Positions 1 through 4,075 of a stretch of DNA of 6,184 bases are shown here, piece after piece (the first letter of the stretch is position 1; the number at the start of each line of letters is the position of its first letter). The position numbers were made by a program, and so were the translations under genes. The stretch lies in NCBI GenBank assembly GCA_031285465.1, contig JAITWD010000169.1:1-6184 (forward strand). The letters run 5' to 3'. Under the pieces are notes generated by a model. That model saw only the letters and a list, made by a program, of their open reading frames with translations, made no database searches and was not told where the DNA came from. The DNA comes from Lachnospiraceae bacterium. Lineage in GTDB: Bacteria; Bacillota; Clostridia; Lachnospirales; Lachnospiraceae.

Positions 1-844
1 GGATCAATTGGATCATCCGGGCACAGTTGTTGATCTTAATACCAGCAGGGCAGGGCATACAGTATCCACAGCCACGGCAGAAATTGCCCTTTAGTTCGGC
101 CTGGTCACGCGCTATCACCGCCTGTAATTCATCACTTAATACCGGCGGTTGGGTGGCGAATAGAAGGAATTGATCCAGCTCCACTTCGCGTTGGATACCC
201 CAGATAGGTAGCACCTGATCATACTGTGCCAGCCAGGCATAAGCCGCATCCGCCCGAGTGATCAGACCACCGGACAGCCCCTTCATGGCGATAAAGCCGA
301 CGTTATGATCATGGCAAAGCTGGACCAGCTCAAGTTCCCGATCGGTGGCGAGATAACTTAAGGGGAATTGTAACGTATCATACAGTCCGGAGGTAACCGC
401 CTCTTTGGCGACATCCAGACGATGGTTGGTTAAACCGATGAAGCGGAGGAGCCCCTGCGCTTTTGCCGACAGCATGGCTTCGTACAATCCGGTCCCATCA
501 TCTGGGCGGGGACAGATTGCCGGATTGTGGAATTGATAAAGATCAAGATAGTCGGTTTTTAAATTCCCCAGACTGATCTCTAAGTCGCGCCAAAAATCAT
601 CGGCAGTCATAGCCGGTGTTTTAGTGGCAAGATAGAGATCCTTGCGTAGGTCAGCCAGTGCGGCTCCCATCTTCTCCTCACTATCGGAATAACTGCGCGC
701 GGTGTCAAAAAAGGTAATCCCGCCTGCGAAGGCTTTACGTAATAACATCCCGGCATATTCTGCTGATACTCGTTGGATCGGTAAAGCACCGAAGCCATTT
801 TTGTTGGTCTTTATCATTGTCCGTCCTAAGATTACCTCTGCCAT
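1..844 (-). CDS. Aldo/keto reductase with C-terminal Fe-S cysteine motif (partial, 3' end outside window)
   Basis: This gene reads leftward from ATG at 844-842 and stays open for 281 codons to the window edge, so the C-terminus is missing. The product is a TIM-barrel NAD(P)H-type oxidoreductase. The aldo/keto reductase catalytic tetrad is visible: Asp47 in FFDTA, Tyr52 in RSYSDSE, Lys75 in ATKTP and His106 in QFHNP. Near the cut end is CRGCGYCMPCP (Cys256, 259, 262, 265), with Cys274 following. This is the ferredoxin-like tail of the Fe-S subgroup of predicted oxidoreductases common in Clostridia; a second cysteine motif would be expected beyond the edge. A purine-rich GAGGATAGGG lies just upstream of the ATG. 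The enzyme is presumably cytosolic. The family assignment is strong, but the substrate is unknown; reduction of small aldehydes or ketones is inferred from the fold only. It is transcribed divergently from rubrerythrin. Confidence 0.93.
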   Translation of the reverse strand, partial: MAEVILGRTMIKTNKNGFGALPIQRVSAEYAGMLLRKAFAGGITFFDTARSYSDSEEKMGAALADLRKDLYLATKTPAMTADDFWRDLEISLGNLKTDYLDLYQFHNPAICPRPDDGTGLYEAMLSAKAQGLLRFIGLTNHRLDVAKEAVTSGLYDTLQFPLSYLATDRELELVQLCHDHNVGFIAMKGLSGGLITRADAAYAWLAQYDQVLPIWGIQREVELDQFLLFATQPPVLSDELQAVIARDQAELKGNFCRGCGYCMPCPAGIKINNCARMIQLI

Positions 845-881
845 ATTTCCCTATCCTCTTTTCTACTACATTATAAAATTA

Positions 882-910
882 ATTGTAGTCCTATTTTATC
901 CTGTTTTCAA
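882..910 (-). promoter_or_regulatory. Sigma-A-type promoter for the aldo/keto reductase
   Basis: On the minus strand, TTGAAA (910-905) is followed after exactly 17 bp by TACAAT (887-882), each close to the housekeeping consensus. The predicted start falls near 875, giving a leader of about 30 nt before the ATG at 844. A second TATAAT (875-870, minus) lies downstream but has no convincing -35. Confidence 0.6.
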
Positions 911-939
911 TATAATTAGTGGAATTTATTGGGTTTTTA

Positions 940-966
940 TTGACAGAGTAGTCGGGATAATATAAG
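940..966 (+). promoter_or_regulatory. Candidate rubrerythrin promoter
   Basis: There is a perfect -35 TTGACA at 940-945. The best -10 is TATAAG at 961-966, but the spacer is only 15 bp, shorter than the usual 16-18. Hexamers at 16 or 17 bp spacing match worse. The promoter is therefore plausible but weak or regulated, and the exact -10 is uncertain. Confidence 0.45.
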
Positions 967-970
967 TTGT

Positions 971-985
971 TTATAATAATAAAAT
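971..985 (+). promoter_or_regulatory. PerR-box-like sequence before rubrerythrin
   Basis: The 15-mer beginning TTATAATAAT matches the Bacillus PerR consensus (TTATAATNATTATAA) at 11 of 14 defined positions, with the left half-site perfect. It sits between the candidate -10 and the ribosome binding site, where a bound repressor would block transcription. PerR control of rubrerythrin is known in clostridia. The region is very AT-rich, so a chance match is a real possibility. Confidence 0.3.
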
Positions 986-995
986 TAATCATGTC

Positions 996-1003
996 AGGAG
1001 GAG
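996..1003 (+). promoter_or_regulatory. Ribosome binding site fixing the rubrerythrin start
   Basis: AGGAGGAG lies 7 nt (counted from AGGAGG) before ATG 1009. It rules out the longer open frame that begins with TTG at 967, which would place this site inside the coding region and add 14 residues absent from rubrerythrins. Confidence 0.85.
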
Positions 1004-1008
1004 TAGTT

Positions 1009-1542
1009 ATGGAACTAAAAGGAAGCAGAACCGAAGCCAATCTTATGTCCGCATTTGCCGGTGAATCAATGGCGAGGAATAAATATTCTTATTTTGCATC
1101 CAAAGCGAAAAAGGACGGCTATGTTCAAATAGCAAATATCTTTGAGGAAACAGCCAATAACGAAAAAGAGCATGCCAAAATGTGGTTCAAGCTCCTGAAC
1201 GGAATCGGTAGCACTGCTGAGAATCTGGCGGCCGCCGCCGCTGGTGAACACGAAGAATGGACCGATATGTATGCCCGTTTTGCCGAGGAGGCCAAGGCGG
1301 AGGGCTTTACCGAAATAGCCCGTTTATTTAGCGGAGTGGCGGCGATTGAAAAAGAGCATGAAGAGCGCTACCGCAAACTCCTTGCCAATGTCGATGGCGC
1401 GCTGGTTTTTTCCCATGACGGTGATGCTATTTGGCAGTGTCTCAATTGCGGTTACATCCATGTCGGGCCAAAGGCACCAGAGCTTTGCCCGGTTTGTGCC
1501 CATCCACAGGCATATTTTGCTAAGAAAGCAGAAAATTATTAA
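1009..1542 (+). CDS. rbr: Rubrerythrin
   Basis: This gene encodes 177 residues, a normal length for the compact rubrerythrins of anaerobes. The protein is a cytosolic non-haem iron peroxidase that reduces hydrogen peroxide with electrons from NAD(P)H-linked rubredoxin-type donors. The N-terminal four-helix ferritin-like domain (about 1-135) carries the expected diiron ligands: Glu19, Glu52 and His55 (NNEKEH), Glu80 and Glu83 (GEHEEW), Glu114 and His117 (IEKEH). The C-terminal rubredoxin domain has Cys144-x2-Cys147 and Cys160-x2-Cys163 (CLNCG and CPVC) for a mononuclear FeS4 centre. All key residues are present, so the enzyme should be active. It appears to be a single-gene unit, with its own promoter region upstream and an intrinsic terminator after the stop. 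Function is oxidative-stress defence in a strict or aerotolerant anaerobe. Confidence 0.97.
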   Translation: MELKGSRTEANLMSAFAGESMARNKYSYFASKAKKDGYVQIANIFEETANNEKEHAKMWFKLLNGIGSTAENLAAAAAGEHEEWTDMYARFAEEAKAEGFTEIARLFSGVAAIEKEHEERYRKLLANVDGALVFSHDGDAIWQCLNCGYIHVGPKAPELCPVCAHPQAYFAKKAENY

Positions 1543-1547
1543 ACTTA

Positions 1548-1572
1548 GGGAGCGCTGATCAAAGCGTTTCCC
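1548..1572 (+). other. First hairpin in the rubrerythrin 3' untranslated region
   Basis: GGGAGCGCT (1548-1556) can pair with AGCGTTTCCC (1563-1572) around a GATCAA loop, giving nine pairs with one G-T wobble and one bulged T. It begins 5 nt after the stop codon and ends 11 nt before the terminator stem. It lacks a following T-run, so it is not itself a terminator. It may protect the transcript 3' end or compete with the terminator fold. Confidence 0.45.
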
Positions 1573-1583
1573 GCGCCGGATTA

Positions 1584-1620
1584 GCGGGACACCATTAAAG
1601 GTGCCCGCTTTTTTCTTTTT
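1584..1620 (+). terminator. Rho-independent terminator of rubrerythrin
   Basis: GCGGGACACC (1584-1593) pairs with GGTGCCCGC (1600-1608) with one bulged A and an ATTAAA loop, followed by TTTTTTCTTTTT (1609-1620). The T-run is on the plus-strand side only, so it serves rubrerythrin and not the convergent CYTH gene. Confidence 0.9.
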
Positions 1621-1632
1621 ATTAAGCCCTGA

Positions 1633-2076
1633 TCACTTACTCAGATTAGAATTATGATATCGCCCATCGTGGGTAACATCATCTAAAAACCAATCGGGCG
1701 GGATAAAATCGGCGGCCCTCTTCAAATCGGGAAATTCTACCTCCGCAATGATCAGCGGGGCCAGTGGCGGTTCAAAAACATCTAATTCCACTGTCAACCC
1801 CACGGTCTTTAGCGGAATTAAATAACGCCTCTTCGTAATGATATTTCCATCCACCTTGTCTCTCAGATGATAATAAGACTCACGGTTGAGCGGTAAATTA
1901 TATTCCTCCCGTGCCATCAGCCCGGCACCTTTATAGGTTAAGTAGTAGGTCTCGTCCTCCTTACGGATCCGCACTACCGGATCGGTATTAAGGTAAGCCT
2001 GTTCTATATCATGGTGATCATAGGCCTCCAGGTTATCGGGTAATTGCTTTATGGTATATTTTTTTTCTATTTCCAT
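1633..2076 (-). CDS. Single-domain CYTH family protein (putative triphosphate-processing enzyme)
   Basis: This gene encodes 147 residues from ATG 2076-2074. A GTG at 2085 would add three residues, but it overlaps the ribosome binding site, so the ATG is preferred. The protein opens with MEIEKKY, the ExExK signature of the CYTH superfamily (class IV adenylate cyclase CyaB and thiamine triphosphatase). Alternating charged residues that line the tunnel fold follow: Arg36 and Arg38 (VVRIRK), Lys49 (LTYKG), Arg56-Glu57-Glu58 (AREEY), TKRRY, VELDVF, AEVEF and a C-terminal DGRY. Characterised relatives bind a triphosphate plus divalent metals and hydrolyse inorganic triphosphate or thiamine triphosphate, or make cAMP. 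Hydrolysis of an inorganic or organic triphosphate is the more likely role here, by inference. There is no CHAD domain. It is cytosolic, read alone and convergent with rubrerythrin. Confidence 0.88.
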   Translation of the reverse strand: MEIEKKYTIKQLPDNLEAYDHHDIEQAYLNTDPVVRIRKEDETYYLTYKGAGLMAREEYNLPLNRESYYHLRDKVDGNIITKRRYLIPLKTVGLTVELDVFEPPLAPLIIAEVEFPDLKRAADFIPPDWFLDDVTHDGRYHNSNLSK

Positions 2077-2079
2077 GGG

Positions 2080-2087
2080 CTCCACCT
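2080..2087 (-). promoter_or_regulatory. Ribosome binding site deciding the CYTH start
   Basis: On the minus strand, AGGTGGAG ends 3 nt before ATG 2076; the AGGTGG part is 5 nt away. The alternative GTG at 2085 lies inside this site, so initiation at ATG 2076 is favoured. Confidence 0.65.
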
Positions 2088-2096
2088 ATTTCCATA

Positions 2097-2132
2097 TTTT
2101 ATATCATAGGAAAATACTCCTACGATATAAAA
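2097..2132 (-). repeat. 15-bp-arm inverted repeat in the CYTH leader
   Basis: Arms 2097-2111 and 2118-2132 are complementary except at one position, with a 6-nt loop. The mismatch is A-C if read as plus-strand RNA but G-U if read as minus-strand RNA, so an unbroken 15-bp helix forms only in the direction of the CYTH transcript. It ends about 9 nt before the CYTH ribosome binding site, where it could affect translation or leader stability. It has no long T-run and is not an obvious terminator. It could also be part of a dispersed repeat. Confidence 0.6.
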
Positions 2133-2137
2133 CCGAT

Positions 2138-2216
2138 GCGCAGCTACGTGCGCGGAACAAAAGTTGCGCTACCCAAGATATTTGCTCGCGTGAGTGCGCG
2201 AAGCGCACTTTTGTTC
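2138..2216. repeat. Nested GC-rich palindrome cluster
   Basis: Three inverted repeats overlap or abut. GCGCA (2138-2142) pairs with TGCGC (2149-2153). GAACAAAAGT (2155-2164) is perfectly complementary to ACTTTTGTTC (2207-2216), and the helix extends through GCGC/GCGC with one bulged T. AGTGCGC (2193-2199) pairs with GCGCACT (2203-2209) around a GAA loop. The last hairpin is followed by TTTGTT and resembles a plus-strand terminator, but no plus-strand gene precedes it. Because the inner hairpin and the outer helix share bases 2203-2209, they are mutually exclusive. The cluster could be a structured RNA leader of the CYTH gene, a small RNA, or a non-autonomous repeat element; the sequence alone does not decide. 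Confidence 0.65.
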
Positions 2217-2223
2217 TAACCCT

Positions 2224-2232
2224 AGTATAACA
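2224..2232 (-). promoter_or_regulatory. Candidate extended -10 promoter for the CYTH gene
   Basis: The minus strand reads TGTTATACT, an extended -10 (TGn plus TATACT). No good -35 lies at 17 bp, which is tolerated with an extended -10. The predicted start near 2217 coincides with the edge of the nested palindromes, giving a leader of about 140 nt that would contain all of the inverted repeats. Confidence 0.4.
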
Positions 2233-2268
2233 TGTTCGGTCAAAAAGATGCTACCCAACCATCATCAG

Positions 2269-2297
2269 TTATGATAAAATAAAAGTACATCTATAAT
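2269..2297 (+). promoter_or_regulatory. Weak candidate promoter for the DJ-1/CBS pair
   Basis: A perfect -10 TATAAT (2292-2297) is preceded at 17 bp by TTATGA (2269-2274), a poor -35. It would give a leader of about 100 nt before ATG 2406. The stretch 2233-2400 holds nothing else that I can recognise beyond AT-rich sequence. Confidence 0.35.
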
Positions 2298-2405
2298 TCA
2301 TATTATCTAATGATCCGTGGTATTATGGGGTCAAATAATAAATAATAGGAAAAACGAAACAAGCAATCATTTAAGTGATGTAAGCAAAAGGAAAAGGTGA
2401 AGCAA

Positions 2406-2954
2406 ATGAAAAAAGTAGGTGTTTTTTTTGCCGAAGGCTTTGAAGAGATCGAAGGATTGACGGTGGTTGATATATTGCGTCGTGCGGGCATTGAAACCGA
2501 AATGATCTCAATCACTGCCGATCGCAAAGTGACCGGCGGTCATGGGATCACCATTATGACCGATGCGACCATTGATCAGATTGAGGGTTCGGCATTGGCA
2601 ATGATCGTCCTGCCTGGTGGTGGTCAGGGAACAGCTAATCTGGAAGCCTGCGAATCATTGATGACTGCGGTCGATGAATTTCATGCCAGGCAACGCCCTA
2701 TTGCTGCGATATGTGCCGCGCCCAGTATCCTTGGCCATCGCGGGATCTTGCAAGGACGTGTCGCGTGCTCCTATCCTGATTTCGAAGGTCATCTCCATGG
2801 CGCAACTGTCAGTAGGGAACCGGCCGTTTGTGACGGACATGTCATCACTGGTCGGGGGATGGGTTGTGCGATCCAATTTTCCTTAGCCATTGTGGAGTAC
2901 CTTAAGAGTCGTGAAGCTGCTGACCAAATTGCCACAAGCATAATTTTTTCATAA
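2406..2954 (+). CDS. DJ-1/PfpI family protein (YajL/ThiJ-like)
   Basis: This gene encodes 182 residues from ATG 2406. A GTG at 2397 would add three residues; AAAGGTGA (2394-2400) sits 5 nt before the ATG and overlaps the GTG, so the ATG is preferred. The fold is a flavodoxin-like class I glutamine amidotransferase-type sandwich. Visible landmarks are FFAEGFEEIEG with the conserved Glu16, the VLPGGG loop (68-73), the nucleophile-elbow AAICAAPSILG with Cys103 (equivalent to Cys106 of DJ-1), and the closing TGRGMGCAIQFSLAIVEYL helix region. Members of the DJ-1 family act as redox-sensitive chaperones or are reported as glyoxalase/deglycase enzymes acting on methylglyoxal adducts. The older thiamine-biosynthesis label for this family is not supported. 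It is probably cotranscribed with the CBS gene 66 bp downstream, since no terminator lies between. Confidence 0.93.
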   Translation: MKKVGVFFAEGFEEIEGLTVVDILRRAGIETEMISITADRKVTGGHGITIMTDATIDQIEGSALAMIVLPGGGQGTANLEACESLMTAVDEFHARQRPIAAICAAPSILGHRGILQGRVACSYPDFEGHLHGATVSREPAVCDGHVITGRGMGCAIQFSLAIVEYLKSREAADQIATSIIFS

Positions 2955-3020
2955 GTTTAGGAATTAACGCCATTAACCGATTTTAAGAAGATAAATAATT
3001 CGCCGACCCGGAGGATAATA

Positions 3021-3425
3021 ATGAACATATTATTTTTTTTAACACCCAAAAAGGAGGTCGCCTGTCTCCATAATACCGATTCTCTGCGTCAAGCGCTGGA
3101 AAAAATGGAGCATCGTCGCTATGCTGCCATTCCCATCATTCATAAAAAAACTGGTACATATGTAGGTACACTGACCGAAGGCGATCTATTGTGGGATATT
3201 AAAAATCGTGGCATTGCTTCTATAAGAGAGGCGGAAGAGATATCGGTCATGGATGTCCGGCGTAACCGGGATAATCAGCCGGTCAGTGCCGATGCTAAGA
3301 TGGAGGATTTGATCAATCTGGCAATGAGCCAGAACTTTGTTCCGGTTATTGACGGTGGTGAACACTTTATCGGCATTGTTACCCGCAAGGATATCATTCA
3401 GTATTTAGTCGACCAGCAAAAATGA
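3021..3425 (+). CDS. Small stand-alone two-CBS-domain protein
   Basis: This gene encodes 134 residues, with GGAGG (3010-3014) 6 nt before ATG. The whole protein is one CBS pair (Bateman module). CBS1 is about residues 14-65, with AAIPII and GTLTEGD (49-55). CBS2 is about 76-131, with FVPVID and GIVTRKD (118-124). Both T-x-x-D signatures that contact the ribose-phosphate of adenosine nucleotides are intact (Thr52-Asp55, Thr121-Asp124), so ligand binding such as AMP, ATP or c-di-AMP is plausible. There is no enzymatic or transport domain, which implies a regulator that binds a partner protein in the cytosol. The N-terminus MNILFFLTPKK is hydrophobic but too short for a membrane anchor. The ligand and partner are unknown; a DarB/CbpB-like c-di-AMP role is only an analogy. 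Confidence 0.9.
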   Translation: MNILFFLTPKKEVACLHNTDSLRQALEKMEHRRYAAIPIIHKKTGTYVGTLTEGDLLWDIKNRGIASIREAEEISVMDVRRNRDNQPVSADAKMEDLINLAMSQNFVPVIDGGEHFIGIVTRKDIIQYLVDQQK

Positions 3426-3473
3426 GTCACTTTACAGGATTGTGATCAGCGGTCAGTTAGAAAAACTTACCAC

Positions 3474-3502
3474 AAATAATTTTTAAGCCTCCGCCCATAC
3501 TA
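3474..3502 (+). promoter_or_regulatory. Candidate distal sigma-G promoter for the SASP gene
   Basis: CATACTA (3496-3502) is a perfect match to the sigma-G -10 consensus CATNHTA. AAATA (3474-3478) at 17 bp spacing matches the -35 GHATR at 4 of 5 positions. Transcription from here would give a leader of about 200 nt containing all three hairpins, which is long for an SASP gene. Confidence 0.4.
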
Positions 3503-3607
3503 TGAACAAGATAAGCAATGAAAAAACACTTTGAGAGTTGAAGAAACCGATTTGCAAAAATCGACCTCTGATTCAGGATAAGTAGTTTGGACAACGCTTA
3601 TCCTGAA

Positions 3608-3637
3608 GAATAGATGATCGAAATCATAATGATCTTA
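3608..3637 (+). promoter_or_regulatory. Candidate proximal sigma-G promoter for the SASP gene
   Basis: GAATA (3608-3612) matches the -35 GHATR fully. After 18 bp, GATCTTA (3631-3637) matches CATNHTA at 6 of 7. It predicts a start near 3644 and a leader of about 65 nt. The -10 lies in the centre of the 3622-3645 inverted repeat, which could therefore be a binding site for a forespore regulator. Confidence 0.4.
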
Positions 3638-3710
3638 TTATGATTGTAATTAATCGAACGAACAAAAATCGGGCGATTACGATCGAAAATAATAACGGAG
3701 GTGAATTAAG

Positions 3711-3773
3711 ATGGCGAACAGCAAGTCTAATATGGCAAACAGTAAGTCTAATATGGCAAACAGCAAGTCTAAT
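3711..3773 (+). repeat. Three tandem 21-bp repeats at the SASP 5' end
   Basis: Units 3711-3731, 3732-3752 and 3753-3773 each encode MANSKSN. Units 1 and 3 differ at one base and units 2 and 3 at one base, both third-position silent changes. Each unit begins with ATG, but only the first has a ribosome binding site. Confidence 0.97.
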
Positions 3774-3953
3774 ATAACAGGCGTTACAGAATCTAAGGCA
3801 GCAATGAATCGGTTTAAAACCGAGGTTGCTTCAGAACTGGGCGTTAACCTGAAGGCCGGATACAATGGCGACTTAACATCTAAGGAAGCCGGTTCTATTG
3901 GCGGAGAGATGGTTCGTAGAATGATCAAGAAGCAAGAAGAATCGATGAAATAA
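3711..3953 (+). CDS. Alpha/beta-type small acid-soluble spore protein with repeated N-terminus
   Basis: This gene encodes 80 residues, slightly longer than the usual 60-75 because the N-terminal seven residues MANSKSN are present three times (1-21). The conserved core follows. Residues 30-50 include NRFKTEVASELGVNLKAGY, which contains the germination-protease site TE|VASE (cut after Glu38). Residues 57-72 include SKEAGSIGGEMVRRMI, the second conserved block. Alpha/beta SASPs coat forespore DNA, hold it in an A-like form and protect it from UV and chemical damage; on germination the GPR protease degrades them as an amino acid source. All landmarks for DNA binding and cleavage are present. The gene appears to be a single unit with sigma-G-like promoter candidates upstream. 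The 3' end, including the stop codon, is also tandemly duplicated. Confidence 0.95.
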   Translation: MANSKSNMANSKSNMANSKSNITGVTESKAAMNRFKTEVASELGVNLKAGYNGDLTSKEAGSIGGEMVRRMIKKQEESMK

Positions 3954-3976
3954 CCAAGAAGAATTGATGAAATAAC
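3933..3976 (+). repeat. Tandem 22-bp duplication across the SASP stop codon
   Basis: The 22 bp at 3933-3954, covering the last codons and the TAA, are repeated immediately at 3955-3976 with a single C-to-T difference. The second copy is untranslated because the first stop is retained. Confidence 0.95.
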
Positions 3977-4001
3977 CTGTATTTTATGACGTAAGTCAAA
4001 G

Positions 4002-4042
4002 AAGGGGCTGTCACATTATTTGATTAGTGTGACAGCCTCTTT
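4002..4042. terminator. Long bidirectional terminator-like hairpin
   Basis: Bases 4002-4018 pair with 4025-4041 (core GGCTGTCACA with TGTGACAGCC) around a 6-nt loop, giving 17 pairs with two G-T wobbles. The T-run is short on the plus side and is CTTCTTT on the minus side. It lies between the ends of the convergent SASP and membrane-protein genes, so it probably serves both. Confidence 0.7.
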
Positions 4043-4075
4043 GTGCGAGGCGATTAATGGACGGTCTACTTCTGA

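Larger units (their letters stand above)
3426..3710 (+). other. 285-bp non-coding interval upstream of the SASP gene
   Basis: No coding region is supported here, and no terminator for the CBS gene is evident. The right two-thirds holds three hairpins: CGATTT/AAATCG around a GCAA loop (3548-3563); an 11-bp perfect stem 3572-3582 with 3597-3607, extendable inward by a wobble and a GTT/AAC helix; and a 9-bp perfect inverted repeat, 3622-3630 with 3637-3645. A strong ribosome binding site CGGAGGTGA (3696-3704) lies 9 nt (from GGAGG) before the SASP ATG. Confidence 0.6.

Noticed and set aside
967..1008. Longer rubrerythrin start at TTG 967
   Set aside because: The strong AGGAGG at 996-1001 is positioned for ATG 1009, and the extra residues have no counterpart in rubrerythrins.
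2193..2216. Plus-strand terminator call for the hairpin followed by TTTGTT
   Set aside because: The shape fits, but no plus-strand gene or supported transcript precedes it, so it is kept within the palindrome cluster and not listed as a functional terminator.
2097..2216. CRISPR array or transposon ends
   Set aside because: The repeats are inverted, not regularly spaced direct repeats. I found no spacer pattern, no transposase and no clear target-site duplication.
3502..3534. Ten-codon open frame starting ATGAACAAG in the SASP upstream region
   Set aside because: No ribosome binding site precedes it, and it lies directly on the candidate sigma-G -10 element.
3677..3928. Minus-strand frame with a repeated ILDLLFA motif
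   Set aside because: The repetition is the antisense reading of the 21-bp SASP repeats, not an independent repeat protein.
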